Shown here: piece by piece, positions 17,786 to 27,342 of the stretch
Layout: each line of letters opens with the position of its first letter
Numbering within the stretch: the stretch's first letter is position 1
Assembly (NCBI RefSeq): GCF_042652345.1
Contig: NZ_JBHSJJ010000001.1
Location: 248,001-312,000, forward strand
Direction: 5' to 3'
DNA: 64,000 nucleotides
From: Negadavirga shengliensis
GTDB taxonomy: Bacteria; Bacteroidota; Bacteroidia; Cytophagales; Cyclobacteriaceae
Made by a program: the position numbers and the translations under genes
The notes under the pieces: model-generated
Told to the model about the DNA's origin: nothing
The model's database searches: none
Seen by the model: only the letters and a program-made list of their open reading frames with translations

Positions 17786-17804
17786 CAAAACCATTTTCAA
17801 GAAT

Positions 17805-19202
17805 ATGTACGACTTAATCGTAATAGGCTCCGGACCAGGCGGCTATGTGGCTGCCATAAGGGCAGCGCAATTGGGGCTGAAGACTGCCATCGTAGAAAAA
17901 TATCCCACGCTGGGAGGCACCTGCCTGAATGTGGGCTGTATCCCCTCCAAAGCCCTTTTGGACTCTTCTGAGCATTATCACAATGCTCAGCACACCTTCC
18001 AAAACCATGGGATAGATCTTAAAGACCTGAAGGTAAACCTGAAACAGATGATTGCCAGGAAGCAAGAGGTGGTCAAACAAAATGTGGAGGGCATTCAATA
18101 CCTGATGAAGAAAAATAAAATTGATGTGTATCAGGGAGTTGGATCCTTTAAAGACAAAAACACCGTCACGGTTACAAAAGACGGTGGTAAAACCGAGGAG
18201 ATAAAAGGCAAAAACATCATCATCGCCACAGGATCCAAACCTGCCAGTCTTCCTTTCATCAATCTTGACAAGGAAAGGATCATTACTTCAACAGAAGCTT
18301 TAAACCTGAAGGAAGTTCCCAAACACCTGGTGATAATAGGCGGCGGGGTGATCGGCCTGGAGCTTGGCTCTGTGTATGCCAGGCTGGGCGCTAAAGTGTC
18401 TGTGGTGGAGTTTATGGATTCCCTTATCCCTACCATGGACCGCACCATGGGCAAAGAACTTCAGAAATCGCTTAAAAAACTGGGGTTTGAAGTCTACCTT
18501 AAACATAAAGTCACTGCTGTAGAGAAAAAAGGCAAAGAGGTTACGGTAAAAGCGGAAAGTGAAAAAGGTGAAACCATTGCCTTAAAAGGTGACTATGTGC
18601 TGGTATCGATAGGCAGAAAACCTTATACAGAAGGACTGAATGCTGAAGCTGCCGGGGTGAAAGTCAATAACTGGGGTCAGATTGAGGTTGACGACCATCT
18701 TCGCACCCATGCCGACAACATTTATGCCATTGGCGATGTGGTCAAAGGTGCCATGCTCGCTCATAAAGCCGAAGAAGAAGGTGTTTTTGTGGTGGAACAG
18801 CTTGTCGGACAAAAACCTCATATCAATTATCTTCTGATTCCGGGTGTAGTCTATACCTGGCCGGAGGTGGCATCCGTCGGTTATACGGAAGAGCAGCTCA
18901 AGGAAAAAGGACACGCATACAAAACCGGGAAATTCCCCTTTATGGCCTCAGGGAGAGCCCGGGCCAGTGGCGACGTCGATGGTCTGGTGAAGGTCCTTGC
19001 AGATGCCAAAACAGATGAAATACTGGGGGTACACATGATAGGACCGAGGACAGCCGATATGATCGCGGAAGCCGTAGTGGCCATGGAATACCGCGCTTCG
19101 GCAGAGGATATCGCAAGAATGTCCCATGCACATCCTACCTATACAGAAGCATTCCGGGAAGCATGCCTGGCTGCTACGGACAACAGGGCGCTGCACGTTT
19201 AG
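17805..19202 (+). CDS. lpd: Dihydrolipoyl dehydrogenase (E3)
   Basis: A 465-residue FAD flavoprotein that reoxidises the dihydrolipoyl arm and reduces NAD+. It has the FAD-binding start (IVIGSGPGGYVAAIRA), the redox-active disulfide C40/C45 in GGTCLNVGCIPSK, the NAD-binding GGGVIGLELG, the second FAD motif ending IYAIGDVV, and the C-terminal catalytic His-Glu in HAHPTYTEA. Full length, and placed 74 bases after sucB. It probably serves pyruvate dehydrogenase and glycine cleavage as well, since no other E3 is visible in the window. Confidence 0.96.
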   Translation: MYDLIVIGSGPGGYVAAIRAAQLGLKTAIVEKYPTLGGTCLNVGCIPSKALLDSSEHYHNAQHTFQNHGIDLKDLKVNLKQMIARKQEVVKQNVEGIQYLMKKNKIDVYQGVGSFKDKNTVTVTKDGGKTEEIKGKNIIIATGSKPASLPFINLDKERIITSTEALNLKEVPKHLVIIGGGVIGLELGSVYARLGAKVSVVEFMDSLIPTMDRTMGKELQKSLKKLGFEVYLKHKVTAVEKKGKEVTVKAESEKGETIALKGDYVLVSIGRKPYTEGLNAEAAGVKVNNWGQIEVDDHLRTHADNIYAIGDVVKGAMLAHKAEEEGVFVVEQLVGQKPHINYLLIPGVVYTWPEVASVGYTEEQLKEKGHAYKTGKFPFMASGRARASGDVDGLVKVLADAKTDEILGVHMIGPRTADMIAEAVVAMEYRASAEDIARMSHAHPTYTEAFREACLAATDNRALHV

Positions 19203-19226
19203 AACAAAAAATGTTTGATAGCATAC

Positions 19227-19263
19227 AAAAAGGCCTTTGGAAAAACCGGAGGCCTTTTCTTTT
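19227..19263. terminator. Bidirectional terminator between lpd and murF
   Basis: A GGCCTTTGG / CCGGAGGCC stem flanked by A-runs on the left and T-runs on the right serves both convergent genes (stops at 19202 and 19267). Confidence 0.8.
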
Positions 19264-19266
19264 AAT

Positions 19267-20556
19267 TTAAATAAAATCCAACAGCCCTTCAAGCTTCATC
19301 CCCCTGCTTCCTTTGATCAAAATCAGATAATCCTCCAACTTGGAGTCCTGCAGCCAATTCCTGAAAGAAAAAGGGTCGGGAAAATAGAGCGCATTCGGCA
19401 CCTGGGTAAGGGCCGCCTGTATGAGCGTACCGGTAAGGCAAATCTTATCCACATCCATTCCTTTCAGCAAAGCCCCGAGCTTTTCATGTTCCTCCGCGGC
19501 ATGGTCCCCCAGTTCAAGCATATCGCCCAAAATTACCATTTTATGTTTCCGCCCGCCCATGGCATCAAAAGCTTTCAGTGCGGCTTCCATGCTCGAAGGA
19601 TTGGCATTATAGGCATCCAATAAAATCAGGTTGGTCCTTTTCTCCACCAACTGTGAACGCATGTTTGAGGATTTATAATCAACGACAGCATCTAGACTGT
19701 CCTCCATGGAAACGCCGAAATATTTACCGATACACAGCGCCGCGGCAAGGTTATCAAAATTATAAGCGCCTATAAGATTTGTCTGGCGGGTTTTTTGCCC
19801 GTCCACGTTGAATTTGACAAACGGATCCGCACCCTCGAACCCGACATGACAAAACGATCCGGCTTCGGGAAACAATACAGGATCCTTAAACCGCTTTGCC
19901 ATGTTGGAAAACACTTTCTGACGTGTATTGATGAAAACCTTGCCGTCCCGCTCGAGAAGGTATTGAAACAACTCGGTTTTTGTTTTCAATACCCCTTCCA
20001 ACCCCCCCATGCCTTCGAGATGCGCTTTTCCGATATTGGTGATAAAACCATGTGTGGGACGGGCGATTTCACAGAGTTCCCGGATTTCCCCCTGTTTGTT
20101 GGCTCCCATTTCTATGATGGCGATTTCATGGTTCTTTTCAAGCTCCAAGAGGGTAAGCGGCACGCCGATGTGGTTGTTGAGATTTCCTTTGGTGGCCAGT
20201 ACCCGGTACTTTTTCCCCAATACCGCGCTGATAAGTTCTTTGGAAGTGGTTTTGCCGTTGCTTCCGGTCAAGCCCAAGACCGGGATAGCATGCTTTTCTC
20301 TGTGGAAAGTAGCCAGTTCCTGTAACGTTTTTAAGACATTCTCCACAATGAAATACCTGTCATCTGCAATCTCAGGGGCCTCATCCATCACCACCAAAGC
20401 AGCACCACTCTCCAGCGCCTGTGCAGCAAATCGGTTACCATTAAAGTTAGGCCCCTTTAAAGCAAAAAAAATGTTCCACGTTCCTATTTTCCTGGTGTCG
20501 GTACTCACGCCTGTGGATAGCAGGTAATGTTGATATAATTTTTCAGTACTGTTCAT
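19267..20556 (-). CDS. murF: UDP-N-acetylmuramoyl-tripeptide--D-alanyl-D-alanine ligase
   Basis: A 429-residue Mur ligase that adds D-Ala-D-Ala to the UDP-MurNAc-tripeptide in the cytoplasm. The ATP-binding loop TGSNGKTT lies at residues 97-104. The N-terminal domain has the MurF substrate-binding TDTRKI, and further on come the NHIGVPLTLL, AIIEMGANKQGEI and LLDAYNANPSSM segments diagnostic of MurF. Length is normal. It is a single gene, divergent from the FG-GAP protein gene (150 bases between starts) and not in a cell-wall cluster. Confidence 0.95.
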   Translation of the reverse strand: MNSTEKLYQHYLLSTGVSTDTRKIGTWNIFFALKGPNFNGNRFAAQALESGAALVVMDEAPEIADDRYFIVENVLKTLQELATFHREKHAIPVLGLTGSNGKTTSKELISAVLGKKYRVLATKGNLNNHIGVPLTLLELEKNHEIAIIEMGANKQGEIRELCEIARPTHGFITNIGKAHLEGMGGLEGVLKTKTELFQYLLERDGKVFINTRQKVFSNMAKRFKDPVLFPEAGSFCHVGFEGADPFVKFNVDGQKTRQTNLIGAYNFDNLAAALCIGKYFGVSMEDSLDAVVDYKSSNMRSQLVEKRTNLILLDAYNANPSSMEAALKAFDAMGGRKHKMVILGDMLELGDHAAEEHEKLGALLKGMDVDKICLTGTLIQAALTQVPNALYFPDPFSFRNWLQDSKLEDYLILIKGSRGMKLEGLLDFI

Positions 20557-20705
20557 ATTTTACTGTAAGCAGCTGGCTTATCATCATTTATTCATCGATT
20601 TTTTGGACCCATCTATTAACTTCACATTTCTTAAAAATTCTTGATTTCGACAAAAGTAATACATCTCATTTAAAATAATCCCGTTTAAAATCGAAAACCC
20701 TGTCC

Positions 20706-22832
20706 ATGAAATACTTTATAGCGCTGGTTTCCTTATTGTTTTTTATAGAAATATCCAGAGCACAAGATCTATATCGGTATGGAAAAGATATTGAGGTGAC
20801 GGTAGGCGAAATCCAATTGTCCATGCCCTTTGCCGGAGGGATCAATGCCGCCCAGGTGCAGACCATGGATGTAAACGGTGACGGAAAAACGGAATTGATT
20901 ATTTGGGATATCAATGCCGGTAGGGTATCGGTATTTCAGGAAAAGGATGAGGGATATAATTTTTTGCCCGAAATGGTTTATTATTTCCCCGCTGACATCA
21001 TCGGTTTCATGGTACTGGCGGATTATGATGGAGACGGCAAAAAGGATTTGTTTACGGGAAGCCCTTTTGGAATCAAAGCCTATAAAAACACGACCCCGCC
21101 GGGCCAGGCCTTCCCCCAGTGGGAGGTAGCCCAGGATTTTTTGCGCTTGGAGAACGGATCCAATCTCACGGCAAACAGTCTGGATATCCCGTTGATCATG
21201 GATCTTGACGGAGATGGGGACCTGGACATACTTACCTTTAATTTTGCCACTGGTGATTACCTGGAATATTACCGGAACACCAGTATGGAAAGAAAAGGCG
21301 TGAGAGACATTGACGCTTTTACCTCCGCCCAACCGCGCTGGGGAGGGTTTGAATTTTGCGGCTGTGGCCAGATCAGTTTTGGATTTACCTGCGCAGGCCT
21401 GCCCATCAGCGGGCCTCTCCCCGATTGGGAGCCGCTGAGGATACAGCACGCCGGGGGTCATTCCATGTTGTATCACGATTTCGATGGAGACGGTATCAAA
21501 GATCTGCTGATCGGTCAGGATGAATGCAGCACCCTCTATTTCCTCCCGAACAAAGGCACCGATACATCTCCCGGCTTTGACGGCTTTACCAGTACGCTGC
21601 CCGGAATTGGCCCCCTGCCGGAATTTCCTGTTTTCCATGCGGCCTACCTATATAAAGACAAACTGATCATCACCACACATTCTTCCGACCCCTCAAGTGT
21701 GGGCATGTCTGATTTCTCAAAAAGCATGTATCTTTTTTCTCTGGAGGACGGAGGGAAACCGCTGCTAACCACGTCCTTTTTACAGTCAGAGATGATCGAT
21801 ATGGGGGAAAATGCGAGACCTTTTTTTGAAGGCAACCTGATCAACGGCAATCTGGTGGTGACAGGCAACATCCCTGTGGATGGAAAGGTAATTGGAAAAG
21901 CCCATCATTACTCCCTTACTGAAGGGAAAATGAAAATGGAAAGTGAGGATTTTATGCACCTGTCTGATCTTGGGTTAAGGGAATTAAGTTATCAGGCCTA
22001 TCGGTCAATCAACGGCAAGAGATACCAATTCGTCACGGGAGATGAACTTGATGGTCAGTTCCCCACCAAAAAATTATTAATCAAACAGGAAGATGCATCC
22101 GATGAATGGGCAACCTTTCAGGTCCCGGGGTTCACCTTACGGGGTGTAGACCATTTGCACCTTTTTAACGATTCCCGTGAAGATTACCTTTTATTGGCAA
22201 GACAAACAGGCGAACTAATCCTCTTCCATGTCCGGTTTGATGATGGCGTGGAGCTTGAGCTACTGGAAAGGGACTTTCTCAATTTTTCGGACAACCCTGT
22301 AAGCAGGGGTCTTTCGGTCACCGTATATTCCGGAGAGAATCCCGTCCTGATGGCTGCAGACCAGCGGGGCATTTTATTCAAATTCACGGACTTCCTCGAA
22401 AATCAAACCCGGACCACAATACAAATTTCGCATAATGGCGAAACCTTTTCACAGAGCCGGTTGGGCAGGAATACCTGGCTGACGTTTGTTCCCGACATTT
22501 TTGGAAAAAGGCTGGACGTTCTTATGGGTACCAGAGCTGGGGGGGTTCAGTACCTCGAACATTTACCGTCGAACGGCCCATCCACCGGCGAATCCCTTCA
22601 GATCAGGGTTTACCCTAATCCCGCGCAGGTCTCAACCAAAGTGGTGGCCAATAGAGACGCCTCGCTGAATCTCATCCACAGTTCAGGACAATCAATATGG
22701 GAGAATATACCGTTAAGAGGAGGGAGGGAAACTGAGATAAGGCTATGGGGGTTGGCACCGGGACTGTATATATTGCGGTGTGTTGACGAAAACCAACATA
22801 CCGCTTATAAAAAGCTGATCATAAAGAAATAA
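20706..22832 (+). CDS. Secreted FG-GAP/VCBS-repeat protein with a type IX secretion tail
   Basis: 708 residues with a Sec signal (about 19 residues ending SRA). At least four calcium-loop repeats of DxDGDGxxD type are visible: DVNGDGKTEL, DYDGDGKKDL, DLDGDGDLDI and DFDGDGIKDL. They suggest a beta-propeller of FG-GAP blades with bound calcium. The last 75 residues form a type A T9SS C-terminal domain: VYPNPAQ, then beta strands, LAPGLYILRC, and a basic KKLIIKK end. The protein is therefore predicted to cross the outer membrane through the type IX system and be released or anchored at the surface. Adhesion or polymer binding is a guess. It meets the omega-amidase gene tail to tail with a five-base gap. 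Confidence 0.85.
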   Translation: MKYFIALVSLLFFIEISRAQDLYRYGKDIEVTVGEIQLSMPFAGGINAAQVQTMDVNGDGKTELIIWDINAGRVSVFQEKDEGYNFLPEMVYYFPADIIGFMVLADYDGDGKKDLFTGSPFGIKAYKNTTPPGQAFPQWEVAQDFLRLENGSNLTANSLDIPLIMDLDGDGDLDILTFNFATGDYLEYYRNTSMERKGVRDIDAFTSAQPRWGGFEFCGCGQISFGFTCAGLPISGPLPDWEPLRIQHAGGHSMLYHDFDGDGIKDLLIGQDECSTLYFLPNKGTDTSPGFDGFTSTLPGIGPLPEFPVFHAAYLYKDKLIITTHSSDPSSVGMSDFSKSMYLFSLEDGGKPLLTTSFLQSEMIDMGENARPFFEGNLINGNLVVTGNIPVDGKVIGKAHHYSLTEGKMKMESEDFMHLSDLGLRELSYQAYRSINGKRYQFVTGDELDGQFPTKKLLIKQEDASDEWATFQVPGFTLRGVDHLHLFNDSREDYLLLARQTGELILFHVRFDDGVELELLERDFLNFSDNPVSRGLSVTVYSGENPVLMAADQRGILFKFTDFLENQTRTTIQISHNGETFSQSRLGRNTWLTFVPDIFGKRLDVLMGTRAGGVQYLEHLPSNGPSTGESLQIRVYPNPAQVSTKVVANRDASLNLIHSSGQSIWENIPLRGGRETEIRLWGLAPGLYILRCVDENQHTAYKKLIIKK

Positions 22833-22837
22833 AACAA

Positions 22838-23635
22838 TTAATTTAATTCAAAACGGTCACCGTCTTTCCAGAATGGAACTTTTTGCCTGAAGGCTGCCAG
22901 GGCCTGCTTGTCGAGTTCCACTAGCAGTATGTTTTCCTTTTCCTCCCCGAACGCTACGGTATCGCCTTTAAAATCATAGGCAGCAGAATGACCGGTGTGA
23001 GGAATGCCATTCCCATCCTTCCCTATCCGGTTTACCCCTACGGTGTAGCAAAGGTTTTCCACCGCTCTGGCCTTGAGCAGAATATCCCAGGCACTGACCC
23101 TGACTTGGGGCCAGGAGGCTATATAAAACGCCAAATCGTACTCCATCTCCCCATTCTCTTTATCCAAAACACGATTACGGGACCACACCGGAAACCTGAG
23201 ATCATAACAGATTTGAGGCATAATTTTCCAGCCTTTGTATTCAACAAATACCCTTTCCTGCCCCTTCTCATAGTGACGGTCCTCCCGGGCCATTCCGAAC
23301 AGGTGCCTTTTGTTATAATGGCTTATCTCACCTGCTGGCGTAACCCATAATAGCCGGTTGAAAAATTTCCCGTTTTCCTGAACGATAAAGCTTCCGGTGA
23401 CCACAGATCCGGTTTGGGAGGCCATTTGTTTCATCCACTTTGTGCTGTGAAGGTTCATGGGCTCTGCGTGGTCTTCTGCATCCATAGAAAACCCTGTGGT
23501 AAACATTTCAGGCAGTATGATTACATCCACTCTTTTTGGAAGCTGCCAGATCTTTTCTTCAAACATGGCCAGGTTAGCAGCGCGGTTATGCCAGTGGAGA
23601 TCAGATTGAAATAAAGCTAAAGACAGGTTTTCCAC
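22838..23635 (-). CDS. Carbon-nitrogen hydrolase, omega-amidase type (nitrilase superfamily)
   Basis: About 265 residues from a GTG at 23635, where the conserved start VENLSLALFQSDLHW lies. An upstream ATG at 23704 would add 23 unusual residues and overlap def by 32 bases, so I prefer the GTG. The Glu-Lys-Cys triad is visible: E in LPEMFTTGF, K in YNKRHLFGM, C in QICYDLRFPVWSRN. This pattern matches YafV/NIT2-type omega-amidases, which hydrolyse alpha-ketoglutaramate and related amides. It is the last gene of the hemerythrin-ruvX-def operon. Confidence 0.88.
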   Translation of the reverse strand: MENLSLALFQSDLHWHNRAANLAMFEEKIWQLPKRVDVIILPEMFTTGFSMDAEDHAEPMNLHSTKWMKQMASQTGSVVTGSFIVQENGKFFNRLLWVTPAGEISHYNKRHLFGMAREDRHYEKGQERVFVEYKGWKIMPQICYDLRFPVWSRNRVLDKENGEMEYDLAFYIASWPQVRVSAWDILLKARAVENLCYTVGVNRIGKDGNGIPHTGHSAAYDFKGDTVAFGEEKENILLVELDKQALAAFRQKVPFWKDGDRFELN

Positions 23636-23672
23636 GGAAGAAGAATTTTGGTTAGGGGAGGTAATTATTTTT

Positions 23673-24221
23673 TTAAGGATAGAGCATCCGATAATCGGTA
23701 GCAATTTTTCCTTTGCTGATTTCCATTAATTTCCCCTTCACCATTCTTTTTTTTAATCCTTTAAGGTAATCGATAAACAAAATTCCTTCCAAGTGGTCAT
23801 ACTCATGCTGGATCACTCTTGCGGTCATCCCGGAAAATTCTTCTTCGTGAAGATTCCAATCCTCATCAAAGTACTCAATGGTAAGCTTCTCAGGTCGAAT
23901 GATTTCAGCCCTGATTTCGGGTATGCTTAGGCACCCTTCCTCAAAAGAATATTCCTCCCCATATTCATCCAGAATGATGGGATTGATAAACGCTTGTCTA
24001 ACTCCTTTCTCCCCCGATCCCTCTTCAATCATCAGATTGCTGTCAACGACAAAAAGCCTCAACCCCTTGTTGATCTGTGGTGCCGCAAGCCCCACACCAC
24101 TTGCCTTCTCCATGGTTTCGAACATGTCTTTGATAAGGCCTTTGATGTCCTCCCCTTCATTTATCTCAACCGCCTCTTTTTTCAATATGGGGTTACCGTA
24201 AGCTACGATAGGGTATATCAT
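23673..24221 (-). CDS. def: Peptide deformylase
   Basis: A 182-residue iron-dependent hydrolase that removes the formyl group from nascent N-terminal Met. The three motifs are present: GVGLAAPQ, EGCLSIP (metal Cys) and QHEYDHLEG (HExxH with two metal His). Full length with a short Lys-rich tail. It overlaps ruvX by four bases at its start. Confidence 0.97.
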   Translation of the reverse strand: MIYPIVAYGNPILKKEAVEINEGEDIKGLIKDMFETMEKASGVGLAAPQINKGLRLFVVDSNLMIEEGSGEKGVRQAFINPIILDEYGEEYSFEEGCLSIPEIRAEIIRPEKLTIEYFDEDWNLHEEEFSGMTARVIQHEYDHLEGILFIDYLKGLKKRMVKGKLMEISKGKIATDYRMLYP

Positions 24222-24631
24222 GGTCTGTTTAAGTAAGTTTGTAATATGATCGTGGCACTGATTTTATCCAAGTTTCCCGCTTTTTCCCTTCGGTCTCTCT
24301 TTTTACTGCCCATGGTGATCATTGACTGCATGGCCATTTTAGAAGTAAACCTCTCATCCACCAATTCTACGGATTTATGGGGAAATCTGTCTGTCAGCTT
24401 CCCCTTCAACTGCATCACCGGTTTGGTCATCGATGTGTCTTTTCCATCAAGAGATTTTGGGAGGCCCAAAACGATGGTATCCACCTCCTCCTTTTTAAAA
24501 TACTCCTCAAGGTATTTGAACAAACCCGATGTGGGGATAGTTTCCAGAGGATTTGCCAAAATCCTCAGCGGGTCAGTAACCGCCAATCCCGTACGCTTGG
24601 TTCCCAGATCTATAGCAAGGATCCTTGCCAT
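24218..24631 (-). CDS. ruvX: Putative pre-16S rRNA nuclease / Holliday junction resolvase RuvX (YqgF)
   Basis: 137 residues with an RNase H-like fold. It starts AIDLGTKRTGLAVTDP (catalytic Asp in the first strand), has a central VLGLPKSLDGK, then VELVDERFTSKMA, and a DKISATIILQTYL end carrying the last acidic residue. The family processes the 16S rRNA 5' end, and a recombination role has also been proposed. It overlaps def by four bases and the hemerythrin gene by one base, so the three are translationally linked. Confidence 0.93.
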   Translation of the reverse strand: MARILAIDLGTKRTGLAVTDPLRILANPLETIPTSGLFKYLEEYFKKEEVDTIVLGLPKSLDGKDTSMTKPVMQLKGKLTDRFPHKSVELVDERFTSKMAMQSMITMGSKKRDRREKAGNLDKISATIILQTYLNRP

Positions 24632-25389
24632 CAGTTGGATTTTATTCGTGCCAACAGTTTTCTTTTTACTTCCTTCTCCAACTCCTCTGCTTTTGGAAAC
24701 AACAATTCGTTTTCTATTTTGGCATGGATGATGAGCTCCCGCTCAAACCGTTGGAGCTCGTGATAGAGAATTTTCACGGAAATGGGAGAATTCGGGGGCA
24801 GTTGGTAATTGGAGGTCAACTTACGTATACCCTCCATCTCATCGTCATGCCCTTCATGTTCCGTCGCCATATTGCTCACAGGAGATAGTTTGAACACATC
24901 TATGGCGTCATTCAAAGGCACCTTATGCTGCTCAATATCCTGCAGAAAAACGATACGGTTAAAAAGGGTAGCCTCTTCCTCATGAATGTGGTGGATAAAG
25001 TCATCCACAAACAGCGGAAACATCAACCGCATATCCGCAAGCAGGGATTCAAAACTCCCAACCCCAACGATGCCATTGACCATGCTGGAGAGGAAAGGCA
25101 ATTCCTGCCTTACAAAGAACCGGTGTTTTTTTTTCAGATATCCGACCAACACCTCAATGGGATGAAGATACAGTTCATCGGAAGTAGGATCCTTCTTTAT
25201 CGCCCAGTTTTCAAGCTCTGAGATAACCTGAGAGGGGTTGACCTTGAACTTTGCACATACTTCTTCCAGGGAATTCTTCTCATATTCAAAGAAGCTGATT
25301 CCAAAGTAATGCAAGACCCCCGCCAGAATATAATTTTCACTGACCAAGTCCGCTATCGACCTTTTTTCTATGTTTTCCGATGAGGACAT
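24631..25389 (-). CDS. Hemerythrin-domain protein related to iron-sulfur repair proteins (ScdA/YtfE-like)
   Basis: 252 residues. The N-terminal 60 residues resemble the DUF542 (ScdA_N) domain of iron-sulfur repair proteins (VSENYILAGVLHYFGISF ... LEEVC), but the conserved Cys-Cys pair after GISF is missing (it reads FFEYEKN). A hemerythrin four-helix bundle follows with likely diiron ligands in KKHRFF, HHIHEEE, EHEGHDDE and IHAKIENELLFP. Family knowledge: repair of nitrosylated or oxidised clusters, oxygen or NO sensing. The lost cysteines argue against a full ScdA function. First gene of the operon with ruvX, def and the amidase. Confidence 0.8.
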   Translation of the reverse strand: MSSSENIEKRSIADLVSENYILAGVLHYFGISFFEYEKNSLEEVCAKFKVNPSQVISELENWAIKKDPTSDELYLHPIEVLVGYLKKKHRFFVRQELPFLSSMVNGIVGVGSFESLLADMRLMFPLFVDDFIHHIHEEEATLFNRIVFLQDIEQHKVPLNDAIDVFKLSPVSNMATEHEGHDDEMEGIRKLTSNYQLPPNSPISVKILYHELQRFERELIIHAKIENELLFPKAEELEKEVKRKLLARIKSN

Positions 25390-25496
25390 TATTACAAAAG
25401 TAGGATATTTTAACTTAAAAAATCATGACTTACAGCATCGATTTTTATATTTATTACGTTTATCTAAACGAAACACCTGAAAAGATTGTTAAATTG

Positions 25497-25504
25497 TATA
25501 TTTG
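25497..25504 (+). promoter_or_regulatory. Candidate promoter -7 element (TATATTTG)
   Basis: Exact TAnnTTTG match 72 bases before the protease start. No convincing TTTG box upstream. Confidence 0.35.
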
Positions 25505-25576
25505 ACAAAAAAACCATTAATATTGATAATGAATACATTCGCCTGCATTTTAATACTAAATAAATAGGATAATAAC

Positions 25577-27205
25577 GTGAGTCTAGAGAAAAATACCAAA
25601 GCACAAATAAGGCTCCCCATAATTCTGGCGCTGGGAATAGCTGCCGGTATATGGATCGGAGCCACTTTTGCAGAGCCAAAAACCGACAGGAATGATTTGA
25701 AGTCAGCAATTTATAAACTGCAGGAAATCATCACCTATATCAATAGAGATTATGTTGACAGCGTTAATACCAATGAGTTGGTGGAATACGGCATTGAAAA
25801 AATGCTGGGTAAGCTTGATCCGCATTCAAGCTATATCCCCGCAAAAGACGCTAAACTTGCTAAATCCCAACTAGAAGGTGAATTTGACGGCATCGGTATA
25901 GAGTTTGGCATTTTGAGGGACACCATTTACGTAGTGTCACCGCTTACCGGAGGTCCGTCGGAAAAGATAGGTCTCCTGCCAGGTGACCAAATTATCAAGG
26001 TAGATGGCGAAACCGTGGCAGGCATCGGAGTCACCAACCGTGATGTATTTGATTTGCTAAGGGGGCCAAAAGGCAGTACCGTTGAAATTGCCATCAAAAG
26101 GAAACATCAGGAGGAACTGTTGGACTTTTCTATTACCCGGGATAAAATCCCCCAATACAGTGTGAATGCATCCTATATGATAGATGATGAAACCGGGTAC
26201 ATCAAAATCACCAGATTTGCGGCCAATACCCATGAGGAATTCAGAAAAGCCCTTCAGGAATTAAAGGAAGAAGGTATGAAAAAGCTTGTCCTTGACCTTC
26301 AGGGAAATCCGGGAGGGTATATGGGTGCCGCTATCAATATTGCCGATGAAATCCTTTCCGACAATGCGCTGATTGTATCCCAGGAGGGAAAGCTTAAAAG
26401 ATACAGCCAAAAGGCTTTTGCCGTAAGGCCGGGCTCATTTGAAGACGGCTCAGTCATTGTTTTGGTAAACGAAGGAAGCGCGTCCGCCTCCGAAATTGTT
26501 GCGGGAGCACTGCAAGACAATGACAGGGGATTGATAGTGGGGAGGAGGTCCTTCGGCAAAGGATTGGTGCAAATGCCTATTGATCTTTCAGATGGTGCAG
26601 AACTCAGATTGACCATTGCGCGGTATTTTACCCCATCCGGTCGTTCTATCCAAAAGCCCTATGGGGAAGATGAGGATGAGTACAGCCTGGATTATCTGAA
26701 AAGGCTTGAGCACGGAGAGTTTTTCAGTGCCGATAGCATTTCATTTGATGATAGCCTTAAATATGAAACCGTAAAAGGAAGAACTGTATATGGTGGTGGA
26801 GGCATTATGCCGGACTACTTTGTTCCCCTGGATACAAGTATGACAAGTGCCTATGTCAACAGGCTTTTCGGCTCAGAATCCTGGAGGGAATATATCCTGG
26901 ATTATCTGGATAAAAATAAAAAGAAGTTTGACTCGATGACTTTTGAGGATTATTACAGGAATTTTGAGGTTTCTGATGCTATGCTGGATGATTTGATAAA
27001 AGTAGGTGAAAAATACAAAGTGAAATTCAATGAGAAGGATTTCAGCAAATCAAAATCCTATCTCAAAACGTTGATAAAAGCCAACATGGCGAGAAACCTT
27101 TACGATGACAATGCTTTTTATAAGGTTATCAACGACATCAATGAAATTTACCAGCAAGCCATCAAGCTGTTTGATGAAGCAGAACGGCTTGCCTTTGTCG
27201 AATGA
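25577..27205 (+). CDS. S41-family C-terminal processing peptidase (CtpA/Prc type)
   Basis: 542 residues, starting at GTG (25577); no earlier in-frame ATG is available. An N-terminal membrane anchor or signal lies at about 12-30. A PDZ domain follows at about 90-175 (DGIGIEFGI, LLPGDQIIKVDG), and then the S41 core with the catalytic serine in GSASASE (residues 300-306) and the lysine K328 in RSFGKGLVQ. A C-terminal helical extension of about 150 residues, typical of Bacteroidota members, ends the protein. It acts in the periplasm on C-termini of exported proteins. It diverges from the hemerythrin operon. Confidence 0.92.
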   Translation: MSLEKNTKAQIRLPIILALGIAAGIWIGATFAEPKTDRNDLKSAIYKLQEIITYINRDYVDSVNTNELVEYGIEKMLGKLDPHSSYIPAKDAKLAKSQLEGEFDGIGIEFGILRDTIYVVSPLTGGPSEKIGLLPGDQIIKVDGETVAGIGVTNRDVFDLLRGPKGSTVEIAIKRKHQEELLDFSITRDKIPQYSVNASYMIDDETGYIKITRFAANTHEEFRKALQELKEEGMKKLVLDLQGNPGGYMGAAINIADEILSDNALIVSQEGKLKRYSQKAFAVRPGSFEDGSVIVLVNEGSASASEIVAGALQDNDRGLIVGRRSFGKGLVQMPIDLSDGAELRLTIARYFTPSGRSIQKPYGEDEDEYSLDYLKRLEHGEFFSADSISFDDSLKYETVKGRTVYGGGGIMPDYFVPLDTSMTSAYVNRLFGSESWREYILDYLDKNKKKFDSMTFEDYYRNFEVSDAMLDDLIKVGEKYKVKFNEKDFSKSKSYLKTLIKANMARNLYDDNAFYKVINDINEIYQQAIKLFDEAERLAFVE

Positions 27206-27230
27206 AGGATAAAAAATTAGCCATATTAAA

Positions 27231-27260
27231 AGCCAGGGAATGAAAACCCTGGCTTTTTTC
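27231..27260 (+). terminator. Rho-independent terminator after the S41 protease
   Basis: AGCCAGGG (27231-27238) pairs with CCCTGGCT (27247-27254), followed by a T-run. Confidence 0.85.
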
Positions 27261-27342
27261 TTTATCCTGTTTATTGAAATTTTTGATGAAAAATTTCTTT
27301 AATTCGTGATGAGAATCATATTTGAACCCAAACCTACCCAAA

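Noticed and set aside
20769..21638. Minus-strand 289-codon reading frame opposite the FG-GAP gene
   Set aside because: Antisense to calcium-loop repeats of a well-supported gene, and no family pattern.
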